From Thermoleophilia bacterium (GTDB taxonomy: Bacteria > Actinomycetota > Thermoleophilia > Gaiellales > Gaiellaceae), in NCBI GenBank assembly GCA_025929425.1, contig JAICME010000006.1, positions 1 through 47,060 of the forward strand: a stretch of 47,060 bases of DNA, written 5' to 3'. Made by a program: the position numbers and the translations under genes. Below, piece by piece: positions 33,078 through 41,115 of this stretch (positions within the stretch are counted from its first letter, which is position 1; each line of letters opens with the position of its first letter). The notes beneath the pieces are model-generated. The model was not told the origin of the DNA. It ran no database searches and saw only the letters and a list, made by a program, of their open reading frames with translations.

Positions 33078-33541
33078 CCCTGGGTGTGCTTCAGGTCGTC
33101 CTCGCGCTGCTGCGCCTGGGCGAGTGTGAGCCGGCCGGAACAGACCTGCGCGTTGAGGTCGTTCTCGATCCGGTCGACGTCGGACGCACGCGGGTAGGGC
33201 TCGGGCCAGAGGTTGCGCGGGTCGGTGGGGTTGCCGCCGAGCTCGAGGCTGATCAGGTGATCCTCCTGGTAGTCGGACATCGAGCCCGTCTCGCCGTACA
33301 GCCGCATCTGCTTGCGCTTGAGCGCGTTCGTGTAGTCGACCGGCGGCCGAATCGTCGCCGTCCAGCCGTGCCGGCAGATCGTCGCCTGGATGTTCGCCTG
33401 CGTGACGTCGGGGTTGAGGACGCCCGGAGTGCGGACGGGGTCGGCGAGGATCGCCGGCGTTCGGTGGCCTCGGCCCTGGACGAAGAAGAGCAAGACGGCC
33501 GCGACGACGAGCAGGGCGAGCAGGAAGTCGACCGGGGTCAC
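33074..33541 (-). CDS. Membrane-anchored protein with an HNH-like EDH...NLWPEP motif
   Basis: GTG 33541 is chosen because a perfect AGGAGGTG lies 11 bases upstream; an in-frame GTG at 33574 would add 11 residues. One membrane helix (about 6-23, LLALLVVAAVLLFFVQG) is followed by an outside or soluble domain. Its best-conserved part is DYQEDHLISLELGGNPTDPRN followed by LWPEPYP. This resembles the D-H...N core of HNH nucleases, and similar sequences occur in uncharacterised bacterial proteins. The third metal ligand is not obvious, so nuclease activity is not established. Two cysteines (CRHGW, VCSG) may pair. Confidence 0.65.
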   Translation of the reverse strand: MTPVDFLLALLVVAAVLLFFVQGRGHRTPAILADPVRTPGVLNPDVTQANIQATICRHGWTATIRPPVDYTNALKRKQMRLYGETGSMSDYQEDHLISLELGGNPTDPRNLWPEPYPRASDVDRIENDLNAQVCSGRLTLAQAQQREDDLKHTQG

Positions 33542-33633
33542 GGGTCGCGCCACCTCCTCGACGGTAGGCGCCACCCTCGCGCGTCACAAGATGCTCTTCG
33601 AGCCGTGTCCCGCTGGCCCAGTAGGCTCGGGAG

Positions 33634-34482
33634 GTGGTCGAAATCGTCGTCCGCCCACGCGGTCCGTACTCGCTCGCACTCTCCGCGCGACTTGCCGGCG
33701 ACGCGACTCGGCGGGTGCGTGAAGGGCTGATGACGGCCCACTGCGGCGATGGCGTTGCGCGCGCGTTCCAGTCGCGGGACGGCACCGTGACGATCCGATC
33801 CGAGTCAGCGACTGCCGCGGAGAAGCTGCGCTGGATGCTGGCGCTCGACGACGACCACTCCGAGTTTCTGCGGCGCTTCGCGGACGATCCTCTGCTCGGG
33901 CGCGCGACCAAGCACCTTCGCGGGTTTCGGCCGATTCGTACCGCGACGGTCGCCCAGGCGCTGCTTCGTGCCGTCTGCGGTCAACTGATCGACTCGAAGA
34001 CGGCACGAAGGCTCGAGCGTTCCGTGATCCGCGCGACGTCGCCCCCCGGTCACGACGGGTTGAGCGAGCCGCCGTCGACCGCAGCGCTCGCAGGCGCAGC
34101 GCCGTTCGAGCTCCGGCGACTCGGACTGCACGAGCGCCGCGGCGCGACGCTCGTCCGCCTCTGCCGCTCACTCGAGCTCGAACGCTTCCATGAGCTCCCG
34201 ACCGCTGCGGTTGTCCGCCGGCTCGAGCGCGAACGTGGCCTCGGCCCGTGGTCTGCCGGCGTCGTCTGCCTGGAAGGACTCGGCCGCTTCGAGCATGGGC
34301 TCGTCGGAGACCTCGGGCTGGTCAAGCTCGTCCGCGCGCTCCGCGGCCGGCGCGTCGTGGAGACGTGGGAGACGGCCGAGCTCCTCGGGCCATACGGCGA
34401 GTGGGCGGGGCTCGCGAGCGTCTATCTCCTCGCGGCCTTCGGACGCGGGCTGATCCCGCTCCCCGCAGCCCGCGCCGCCTAG
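33634..34482 (+). CDS. AlkA-like DNA-3-methyladenine glycosylase (HhH-GPD superfamily)
   Basis: GTG 33634 gives 282 residues. The N-terminal ~85 residues form an AlkA-type mixed domain. ATVAQALLRAVCGQLIDSKT opens the helical domain. The helix-hairpin-helix is LERERGLGPWSAGVVCLEGL, followed by a Gly/Asp segment FEHGLVGDLGLVKLVRAL, whose aspartate is the catalytic residue. Such enzymes excise alkylated bases from DNA in base-excision repair. Length and order match actinobacterial AlkA-like proteins lacking the Ada domain. Confidence 0.85.
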   Translation: MVEIVVRPRGPYSLALSARLAGDATRRVREGLMTAHCGDGVARAFQSRDGTVTIRSESATAAEKLRWMLALDDDHSEFLRRFADDPLLGRATKHLRGFRPIRTATVAQALLRAVCGQLIDSKTARRLERSVIRATSPPGHDGLSEPPSTAALAGAAPFELRRLGLHERRGATLVRLCRSLELERFHELPTAAVVRRLERERGLGPWSAGVVCLEGLGRFEHGLVGDLGLVKLVRALRGRRVVETWETAELLGPYGEWAGLASVYLLAAFGRGLIPLPAARAA

Positions 34483-34491
34483 GCTTTCGCC

Positions 34492-35301
34492 ATGAAGAAG
34501 ATCGCGATCCTCGGAGGCGGGCGGATCGGCGAGGCGCTCCTCTCGGGCCTGCTCAGCTCCGGCTGGCGTGTTGCCTCCGAGGTCGTCGTCACCAATCGCG
34601 GCGAGGAGCGGCTCGCCGAGCTGCGTGAGCGCTACGGCGTCGAGGCCACCTCGGACAACGCGGCCGCCGTCGCGGACGCCGGGCTCGTCGTGGTCGCCGT
34701 CAAGCCGCAGGACATCGACGCGCTGCTCTCCGAGATCGGGGCACACCTGACCACCGAGCAGACAGTCGTCTCCGTCGCCGCCGCCATCCCGACGGCCCAC
34801 ATCGAGGAGCGGATCGCCGCCGGCGTCCCGGTCGTACGAGCGATGCCCAACGCTCCCGCCACGGTGCACGAGGGCATGGCCGGTATCTGTGCGGGCGCCC
34901 ACGCCGGGGACGCGCAGCTCGCGCTCGCCGAGGAGCTACTCTTGCACCTGGGCCGCGTCGTGCGCGTGCCCGAGAGGTCGATGGACGCGATCACGGCGGT
35001 TTCGGGCTCCGGGCCGGCATATTTCGCGCTCCTGGCCGAGGCGATGATCGAGGCCGGGATTCTGCTCGGCCTCTCGCGGGAAGTCTCCACGACACTCGTG
35101 GTGCAGACGATGTTCGGAACGGCGAAGCAGCTGCGCGACCAGGGCATGCACCCGGTCGAGCTGCGCGAGTCCGTGACCTCGCCCGGCGGCACGACCATCG
35201 CCGCGATCCGCGAGCTCGAGCAGGCCGGCGTGCGCGCGGCGTTCCTCAACGCGATCCAGGCTGCGATGGATCGCGCGCGCGAGCTCGCCGAAGGCGGGTG
35301 A
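34492..35301 (+). CDS. proC: Pyrroline-5-carboxylate reductase
   Basis: The product has 269 residues from ATG 34492. KKIAILGGGRIGEALLSGLL is the NAD(P) fold. VVVAVKPQDIDALL and VVRAMPNAPATVHEGMAGIC are family-typical, and the C-terminal domain has DAITAVSGSGPAYFALLAEA and LRESVTSPGGTTIAAIRELE, the P5C reductase signature. It catalyses the last step of proline synthesis. The stop overlaps the following GTG by 4 bp. Confidence 0.95.
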   Translation: MKKIAILGGGRIGEALLSGLLSSGWRVASEVVVTNRGEERLAELRERYGVEATSDNAAAVADAGLVVVAVKPQDIDALLSEIGAHLTTEQTVVSVAAAIPTAHIEERIAAGVPVVRAMPNAPATVHEGMAGICAGAHAGDAQLALAEELLLHLGRVVRVPERSMDAITAVSGSGPAYFALLAEAMIEAGILLGLSREVSTTLVVQTMFGTAKQLRDQGMHPVELRESVTSPGGTTIAAIRELEQAGVRAAFLNAIQAAMDRARELAEGG

Positions 35302-35981
35302 GCTCCGTCGACATCGCCGTCGTCGCGAACGCCGAGGAGGCTGCCCGGCTCGTAGCGGAGCGACTCGCCGAGCAGGCGCGCGCCGGCGGGAGCATCGTTC
35401 TGACCGGCGGTTCGACCCCCCGCCACGCGTACGAACTGGCGGCCCGGCTCGAGCCGGACTGGAGCCGCGCCGAGCTCTGGTGGGGAGACGAGCGGTGCGT
35501 GCCGCCGGACGACGAGAACTCGAACTACGGGATGGCGAAGACGGCGCTGCTCGACCGGCTCGAGCGGGAGCCTGCCGCGGTTCACCGGATGCACGGCGAG
35601 CTCGGCCGCGACGCCGGCGCGAAGGAGTACGAGCGGGAACTCGCCGGCGTCGGATCCTTCGACCTCGTCCTGCTCGGCCTCGGGCCGGACGGGCACATCG
35701 CTTCGTTGTTTCCGGACTTCCCCACGCTCGGTGTGACCGACCGAGACGCGATCGGTTCCGAAGCCGGCTACGAGCCGTTCGTGGACCGGATCTCGCTCAC
35801 GCTGCCGCGACTCTGCGCCACACGCGAGCTGCTCTTCCTCGTTGCAGGCGAGGACAAGGCGGACGCGGTGGCTCGAGCGCTTGCAGACGAGCCCTCCCGC
35901 GAAACGCCGGGAAGCCTCGCCAGAGCGGCCGACGGAGCGACGCGCGCGGTTCTCGATCGCGCCGCGGCGGGGAAGCTCTAG
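35298..35981 (+). CDS. pgl: 6-phosphogluconolactonase
   Basis: GTG 35298 gives 227 residues. IVLTGGSTPRHAYELAARL is the substrate phosphate loop. WWGDERCVPPDDENSNYGMA, FDLVLLGLGPDGHIASLFPD and the late RISLTLPRLCATRELLFLVA match the DevB/Pgl family. It hydrolyses 6-phosphogluconolactone in the oxidative pentose phosphate pathway. No zwf or gnd is adjacent; coupling to proC is probably incidental, though both relate to NADPH supply and use. The 3' end overlaps a convergent gene by 4 bp. Confidence 0.93.
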   Translation: MSSVDIAVVANAEEAARLVAERLAEQARAGGSIVLTGGSTPRHAYELAARLEPDWSRAELWWGDERCVPPDDENSNYGMAKTALLDRLEREPAAVHRMHGELGRDAGAKEYERELAGVGSFDLVLLGLGPDGHIASLFPDFPTLGVTDRDAIGSEAGYEPFVDRISLTLPRLCATRELLFLVAGEDKADAVARALADEPSRETPGSLARAADGATRAVLDRAAAGKL

Positions 35982-36580
35982 CTCCGAATCAGCCTGCGCC
36001 GGGCGGCCAGCGCGTCGAGCGCGAGCGCGGTGTCGGCGACCGGGAGGTCTTCGAGGAACGCAGCCCGCGTGTCGAACGACTTCCGGACCTCCGTCAGGGC
36101 CGAGCCGTATGCCTCCGCATCGCGTGCCGCAACCGCGCCGAGCGCCGCTGCGACGTCGCCCGGAAATCCGTCCCCGAGCTCGGCAGCCAGAGTCGCCGCT
36201 TCCTCGTCTCGACCGAGAACGATCAGCGCGAGCACGCCTGCGTAGCGGCCGATCGCCGACTCCGCTTCGGCGGCGCCCGCGCCCAGTGTCCAGCGGGCGG
36301 GCTCGGTCGCGTCCTCACCCGCGATCAGGAGCGCCTTCATCGCGGCGATCGGCCGTCCCCAGGCGTCGGGTGCCACCCCGGCATCCCAGCTCTCGCGATA
36401 GCGCTCGGCTGACTGCCGCAACCACTCCGCCGCACCCTCACGATCGCCCGCCATCAGCAGCGAAAGCCCCGCAGCCCACGCCGCGTTCGCGAGCTGCACG
36501 AGCTGCCGCTCGTCGAGCTCACGCCTCTCCCCTGCAGCGTACCGTGCCGCCGCGCGCTCGTACCGCTCGCGCCAATCCAC
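35978..36580 (-). CDS. Hypothetical all-helical protein (200 aa)
   Basis: The product is rich in alanine, arginine and glutamate and predicts helical hairpins throughout (YERAAARYAAGERRELDERQ, MAGDREGAAEWLRQSAERYR, IVLGRDEEAATLAAELG), suggestive of degenerate TPR-like repeats. There is no signal peptide or membrane segment. The C-terminal DLPVADTALALDALAARRRL contains a PVxDTxLxLxALA pattern seen in uncharacterised archaeal and bacterial proteins of similar length. No function can be assigned. It is divergent from the next gene with only 25 bp between start codons. Confidence 0.65.
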   Translation of the reverse strand: MDWRERYERAAARYAAGERRELDERQLVQLANAAWAAGLSLLMAGDREGAAEWLRQSAERYRESWDAGVAPDAWGRPIAAMKALLIAGEDATEPARWTLGAGAAEAESAIGRYAGVLALIVLGRDEEAATLAAELGDGFPGDVAAALGAVAARDAEAYGSALTEVRKSFDTRAAFLEDLPVADTALALDALAARRRLIRS

Positions 36581-36605
36581 TCACGCAGACTAGGCTCGAA
36601 GGGAC

Positions 36606-37196
36606 ATGGCCGAAGACGATTGGCGCATCCGGGTCGAGGTCGAGGAGGACGAGCACGCTGCCGGCTTGCTCGACCGTCTCGCGGGCGACCTCGGATCGGA
36701 GGCACGCGAGCTGGCCGAGGAGCTGAGAGAACGTCGCCTCGCCGTCTCCCGCGACGGCGCAACGGTCTTCGTCTACGCCGACACCCGCACCGAAGCCGAG
36801 CAGGCCTACAGGATCGTCGAGGCGGAGCTCCGCGAGAACGGCATCGAAGCACGAACGAGCCGGATCGAGCACTGGCTCGACGACGAGGACCGCTGGGACA
36901 GCGAGCCGGGAAGCGGGACCTGGGAGGAAGAGGAGCTCGGGCGCGGCTACGCGCCGTGGGAGGTACGGGTCGAGTGCAGCTCGCGGCAGGAGGCGAGCAA
37001 GCTCGCCGCCCAGCTCCAACAGGAGGGCTACAAGCCCGAACGTCGCTTCCAGTATCTGATCGTCGGCACCGCGAACCGCGAGGACGCGGTCGCGCTCGCC
37101 GCGCGCGTGCACGGCGAGGTCGAGCCCGGCGGTGAGCTCGTCTACGAGACGAGCCCCTCCAATCCCTTCGCCATCTTCGGCGGGCTCGGCACCTAG
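36606..37196 (+). CDS. Hypothetical protein with two related alpha/beta halves (196 aa)
   Basis: The N-half (residues 6-92) starts WRIRVEVEEDEHAAGLLDRL and contains VFVYADTRTEAEQAYRIVEA. The C-half (118-185) starts WEVRVECSSRQEASKLAAQL and contains YLIVGTANREDAVALAARVH. Both show the same pattern: W-x-V-R-V-E, an amphipathic helix, a strand, then a second helix rich in E and A. This suggests an internal duplication of a ferredoxin-like fold. A central acidic linker (WLDDEDRWDSEPGSG) joins them. Cytosolic; function unknown. Confidence 0.65.
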   Translation: MAEDDWRIRVEVEEDEHAAGLLDRLAGDLGSEARELAEELRERRLAVSRDGATVFVYADTRTEAEQAYRIVEAELRENGIEARTSRIEHWLDDEDRWDSEPGSGTWEEEELGRGYAPWEVRVECSSRQEASKLAAQLQQEGYKPERRFQYLIVGTANREDAVALAARVHGEVEPGGELVYETSPSNPFAIFGGLGT

Positions 37197-37209
37197 AGGC
37201 CGCCACACG

Positions 37210-37237
37210 TTGACGGATCCGGCAGGGCGGGTATTGT
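37210..37237 (+). promoter_or_regulatory. Sigma-70-like promoter of the DEAH helicase gene
   Basis: TTGACG (37210-37215) and TATTGT (37232-37237) are separated by 16 bp. A start near 37244 would give a leader of about 78 nt that contains a strong hairpin just before the ATG. Confidence 0.5.
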
Positions 37238-37297
37238 TCCGCTTGCGCCGCTCGCCCAGGGGAATCAGCGAAGCGCAGCGCATCTCTTCGTTGGGTG

Positions 37298-37317
37298 GCA
37301 GCACGGCAGCGTGCTGC
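37298..37317 (+). promoter_or_regulatory. Leader hairpin directly before the helicase start codon
   Basis: GCAGCACG (37298-37305), loop GCAG, CGTGCTGC (37310-37317): a perfect 8-bp stem ending 4 nt before ATG 37322, covering where a ribosome site would be. An alternative pairing, GCGCAGC (37274-37280) with GCTGCGC (37313-37319), overlaps it, so two exclusive structures are possible. Confidence 0.45.
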
Positions 37318-37321
37318 GCAT

Positions 37322-39793
37322 ATGCAAGAAGCTATTCAGCAGCCGACCAGCTCACTGGAGGCGACAGACCCGATAGTCGCCGCCGCCCTCCGCGCGGAAG
37401 CGTGGGCGGGCGAGCCGTTCCTGCGCGAGGGCGAGGATCCGGCCGAGGCGCTCGCGGAAGGAACCGCGCGGCGCCGCGCTCTCGACGACGCCGTGTCCGA
37501 AATGGACGCCGGGCAGAAGACCCCGTCGTCGCAGTGGAAAGTTCGCTACGGGCTCCTGCTCGGTCTCGAACGGGTGCTCGCGGAGCCCGAGCCGCGAACC
37601 GCCTCCGGTACGGCGCTCCGCCGGCACCAGGTCGACGCGCTCGCCGGCATGCTCACCGAGCTGATCGCTGCCAGCCAGCGCTACGACGCGAACGGCAACG
37701 GAAACGGGAACGGCCACGCCGAAACGGCCGAAGAGCTCGAGCAGCAGCAGGTCGAGGACGAGGATGAGGACTCGACACTCGTCGTCGAGATCGAGGATTC
37801 CGAGCTGCCCGAGGAGCCGGAACAGGACGACCCGGGCGCCATCCGCCGCTACCGGTTTCGCCATCCGACCGCGTCGGGCAAGACAATTGCCGCGGCGGGC
37901 TTCGTCGAAGCGGCGCGCACGCTGGGTGTCCTGATCCTCACCCACCGGCGCCTGCTCGTCTCGCAGTTCACGCGCGACCTGACGACCGAGGGCTACGCCA
38001 AGCGATTCACGGACGTGATCACGACCAGCAGCCGCAGCGCGAAGAAGGCCCCGCTCACGATCCAGACCTACGCGTGGTTCGCGCGGCACGTCGACTCGAT
38101 CGACCGCGACGCGTACCAGCTCGTGATCTGCGACGAGGCTCACACCGCGCTCGGGGAGAAGACCTCGGCCGCGATTCGCTCCTTCCCGGAGCCCATCTAC
38201 ATCGGGATGACCGCGACGGAGCAGCTGATCGCGAAGCAGGTCTCCGACGTCTTCCCCGCCTCGGTCGACGATCTGCCGCTGCAGGACGCAGCTCGGCGCG
38301 GCCTCATCGCCCCGCTGCGTGACCTGCGCGTGCCGCCGGTCGCCGCGGTCAACTCGGTGCCGATCGTCGGCGGCGACTTCGACCAGGAGATCCTGGCCAA
38401 GACCCTCGACCATCAGGCGCTGAACATGGCGGCGGCGAGCCTCTACCGCGACCGCTTCGACAATACGCCGGGCATCGTCTACGCGGCAGGCGTGGACCAC
38501 GCGTACAACCTCGCGCAGGAGTTCCGCGCGGCCGGCCTCAAGGCCGAGGCGGTGTCGGGGCGGACGCCGCCGGTGCGCCTCGCCGAAACGCTCGCCGCGT
38601 ACGAGCGCGGTGAGATCAACGTCCTCATCAACGCGCAGCTGCTCGCCGAGGGCTGGAACTCGCCGCGCGCGACCGTCTGCATGCACCTCGCGCCGACCGC
38701 GTCGCGCCGCGTCTACCAGCAGCGGATCGGGCGTATCATGCGCCTCCATCCGCGCAAGGAAGCCGGCATCGTCGTCGACTTCGTCCCGAAGGGCGCGACT
38801 CACAACGAGCGCGTCGTCTCGCTCCACTCGCTCCTCGACGCCGACTTCTACCGCGAGGGCGCGCGCGTCACCCCGGCGCCGCGCCGCCGGTCGCAGCGCC
38901 GTGCGCGTCGCCGCCTCACGCCGGCGCCGTGGCTCGTCCCGGTCACGCCGGACGTGCGCCGTCGCGTCGGCGTCATCCAGCGCGAGTGGCAGCGGATCGA
39001 CCCGAAGTACCTCGACGAGGAGGAGCAGCGCTACTGGGCGACCATCGCCGGCCGCCAGATCCGCTTCGACGAGCGCGCCTCGTTCGTCCAGAAGCTCACC
39101 GACCGCAGCGCGAGCAAGGCTGCGCTCGAGCAGTTCCTGACGACCGCGGCGGCCGAGAATCCGAACCGGCGACTGCGGATGATGGCACTGCAGGACCGTG
39201 TCTCGATGCGCGTCGAGCGTGCCGACTTCGACGACCTCGTCACGCTCGTGACGCAGGCGCCACCGTGGGAGAAGGAGCGGCTGTCGGGGATCCGCATCCT
39301 CCTGCGCGCGATCGGCGAGGAGAAGCCGGACGCGCCCGAGCAGATCCTCGCCCGCTGGACATGGCGGCTCGCACGCGCGACGCGCAAGGTGCAGGACCGG
39401 CGCGCCTCGGCGGAGTACCCGGAGGCGAAGCGCCTCCTCGGCGCGCTCGCTAACTCGCGCGGACACCGGCACGAGGAGAATGCGGCGAAGCTCGTCAGGG
39501 CCGCGCTCGAGCTGCCGCTGCCCGTCGGTGCGGCGCTGCTCGCGTCAGCCGAGGGCTACACGCCGCGGGCGACGAAGCTCATCGACGAGGCACGCGAGCG
39601 CCTCGGGACGATCCAGGAGGTCGGGCTCGCCCTCGCGGAGAACCTCCCTGCACCGAAGCAGGGCGGTGGACGCGCCCGGCGGCGCCGGCGGCGCAGGCGC
39701 AAGGGCGGCGGCGCGAAGCCGGAGGCTTCGGCAGCGAAGGCCGAGAAGGGCACTGAGGAACCACCGGCCGAGAAGACCGAGCCATCGAGCTAG
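37322..39793 (+). CDS. DEAH-box superfamily 2 helicase (ResIII-like) with acidic insert and basic tail
   Basis: ATG 37322 gives 823 residues (a GTG 27 bp upstream is the alternative; neither has a clear ribosome site). Motifs: Q-like ALRRHQVDAL (98-107), Walker A HPTASGKT (181-188), DEAH (271-274), GMTATEQ (295-301), LAEGWNSPRATVCMHL (441-456), QQRIGRIMRLHP (466-477). Between the Q-like motif and Walker A lies an asparagine/glycine and very acidic stretch (123-170). The extreme C-terminus has a run of eight arginines plus a lysine, then an Ala/Lys/Glu tail. It should unwind or translocate on nucleic acid. No methylase or nuclease partner is nearby, so a restriction role is unsupported. Confidence 0.85.
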   Translation: MQEAIQQPTSSLEATDPIVAAALRAEAWAGEPFLREGEDPAEALAEGTARRRALDDAVSEMDAGQKTPSSQWKVRYGLLLGLERVLAEPEPRTASGTALRRHQVDALAGMLTELIAASQRYDANGNGNGNGHAETAEELEQQQVEDEDEDSTLVVEIEDSELPEEPEQDDPGAIRRYRFRHPTASGKTIAAAGFVEAARTLGVLILTHRRLLVSQFTRDLTTEGYAKRFTDVITTSSRSAKKAPLTIQTYAWFARHVDSIDRDAYQLVICDEAHTALGEKTSAAIRSFPEPIYIGMTATEQLIAKQVSDVFPASVDDLPLQDAARRGLIAPLRDLRVPPVAAVNSVPIVGGDFDQEILAKTLDHQALNMAAASLYRDRFDNTPGIVYAAGVDHAYNLAQEFRAAGLKAEAVSGRTPPVRLAETLAAYERGEINVLINAQLLAEGWNSPRATVCMHLAPTASRRVYQQRIGRIMRLHPRKEAGIVVDFVPKGATHNERVVSLHSLLDADFYREGARVTPAPRRRSQRRARRRLTPAPWLVPVTPDVRRRVGVIQREWQRIDPKYLDEEEQRYWATIAGRQIRFDERASFVQKLTDRSASKAALEQFLTTAAAENPNRRLRMMALQDRVSMRVERADFDDLVTLVTQAPPWEKERLSGIRILLRAIGEEKPDAPEQILARWTWRLARATRKVQDRRASAEYPEAKRLLGALANSRGHRHEENAAKLVRAALELPLPVGAALLASAEGYTPRATKLIDEARERLGTIQEVGLALAENLPAPKQGGGRARRRRRRRRKGGGAKPEASAAKAEKGTEEPPAEKTEPSS

Positions 39794-40146
39794 ATCACGT
39801 CCAGATTGCGGCTCCACCGGGCTGCGAGCCGGAGGCGCGCCGCTTCTTCGGCGACCTCCTCGGGCTGGAGGAGATCGAGAAGCCCGAACCGCTGCGCTCC
39901 CGCGGAGGCGTCTGGTTCGCGCTCGCCGGCGACGGCCAGCTCCACGTCGGTGTCGAGGAGCCGTTCGCTCGGGCACGGAAGGCGCATCCGGCGTTCCGGC
40001 TCACGGCCGAGGAGCTGGACGAGCTCGCGCGCCGGCTCGAGACCGCAGGCGAGCGCATCGATTGGGACGACTCCCTGCCCGGCGCCCGCCGCTTCTACAC
40101 GACGGATCCGTGGGGCAACCGGCTCGAGCTGCTCGCCGCGACCTAG
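39784..40146 (+). CDS. Glyoxalase/VOC-family small protein, non-canonical start inferred
   Basis: The frame IELDHVQIAAPPGCEPEARR opens a single-domain VOC protein: FFGDLLGLEEIEKPEPLRSR, GGVWFALAGDGQLHVGVEEP, AFRLTAEELDELARRLE and the closing FYTTDPWGNRLELLAA. That is a complete domain of about 120 residues. In this frame no ATG, GTG or TTG exists between an upstream TGA and the conserved core. ATC 39784 stands exactly where homologs begin (M-E-L-D-H-V), inside the last three codons of the helicase gene. Translation from ATC, or by coupling, is therefore likely. Role unknown; family members act as glyoxalases, resistance proteins or dioxygenases. Confidence 0.75.
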   Translation: MELDHVQIAAPPGCEPEARRFFGDLLGLEEIEKPEPLRSRGGVWFALAGDGQLHVGVEEPFARARKAHPAFRLTAEELDELARRLETAGERIDWDDSLPGARRFYTTDPWGNRLELLAAT

Positions 40147-40209
40147 GCGACCGAGCGGCGACCCGACCCGCCCGACGACGAACTACGACGCCTCCGGGGT
40201 GAGCCGGCG

Positions 40210-41106
40210 CTAGCTCGCGGGTCCGCCGGCGCTCTCGCCGCCACCCTCGCCGTTCTCCTCACGCTCCCGGAGGAAGCGGGTCAGCTCGGCGGCCAGGCTC
40301 TCACCGGAAGGGAGATCCTCCGCCGCTTCCATCAGGTCGACCCGTCGCTCGAGCTCCTCGACGTACGCGGCCGTCTCGGCATCGGAGGCGACCGCCTCCG
40401 TCACCTGCTCGTTGTACTCCTCCGCCGCCTGCTCGAGCTCCGCGAGCTCGATCTCGGTGCCGACCAGCTCGCCGAGGCGGCGGCAGAGTGCGAGCGCGGC
40501 GCGAGGGCTCGGCGCAAGCGAGACGTAGTGCGGCACGGCCGCCCATAGGCTGACCGAGGGGATCCCGGCGCGCCGGCACGCATCGAGCAGAACCCCGAGG
40601 ATGCCGGTCGGCCCCTCGTACCGCGAGGGCTCGACCCCGAGCTCCTCGACGAGCGACGTATCGCTCGCAGCGGCGCTCACCGGCGCCGGGCGCGTGTGCG
40701 GCACGTCTGCGAGAAGCGACCCGAGCGTGACGACCAGCTCGACCCCGAGCTCCTGCGCCAGGCCGAGGACGAGCTGCGAGTACGTCTTCCAGCGGAGATT
40801 GGGCTCGACGCCGAGCATGATCACGACATCGCGATCCAGATCCGGGATCGGTGCGTGCAGGAAGGTGTTCGACGGCCATTCGAGCTTCCGCGTCATGCCC
40901 TCCTCGAGAGACACGTTCGGCCGCACCGCCTGGAAGTCGTAGAAGTTCTCCGGGTCGATCTCCGCGAATACCTCCGCGCCCCACTCGCGAGCCAGATACC
41001 CGGCTCCGAGCGTCGCTCCTTGCCCGCCGTCGTTCCAGCCACGGAAGGCGGCGACGAGCACGGGGTGGCGGAGCTCCGGACGCGAGGAGACGATGAGCTC
41101 CGACAT
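40210..41106 (-). CDS. PAC2-family protein (proteasome-assembly-chaperone-like)
   Basis: The 298-residue product contains PVLVAAFRGWNDGGQGATLG (15-34), FYDFQAVRPNVSLEEG, VVIMLGVEPNLRWKTYSQLV, LGSLLADVPHTRP and EGPTGILGVLLDACRRAGIP, the standard blocks of actinobacterial PAC2 proteins (PF09754). The C-terminal 80 residues are helical and acidic (LEQAAEEYNEQVTEAVASDA), probably a coiled coil. Many actinobacteria encode PAC2 proteins beside or apart from proteasome genes; the biochemical role is not settled. No proteasome gene is in the window. Confidence 0.88.
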   Translation of the reverse strand: MSELIVSSRPELRHPVLVAAFRGWNDGGQGATLGAGYLAREWGAEVFAEIDPENFYDFQAVRPNVSLEEGMTRKLEWPSNTFLHAPIPDLDRDVVIMLGVEPNLRWKTYSQLVLGLAQELGVELVVTLGSLLADVPHTRPAPVSAAASDTSLVEELGVEPSRYEGPTGILGVLLDACRRAGIPSVSLWAAVPHYVSLAPSPRAALALCRRLGELVGTEIELAELEQAAEEYNEQVTEAVASDAETAAYVEELERRVDLMEAAEDLPSGESLAAELTRFLREREENGEGGGESAGGPAS

Positions 41107-41115
41107 TTCCCCAGT

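Noticed and set aside
37352-39472. 706-codon minus-strand frame inside the helicase gene
   Set aside because: An antisense shadow of a helicase with all its motifs; no domain or ribosome site.
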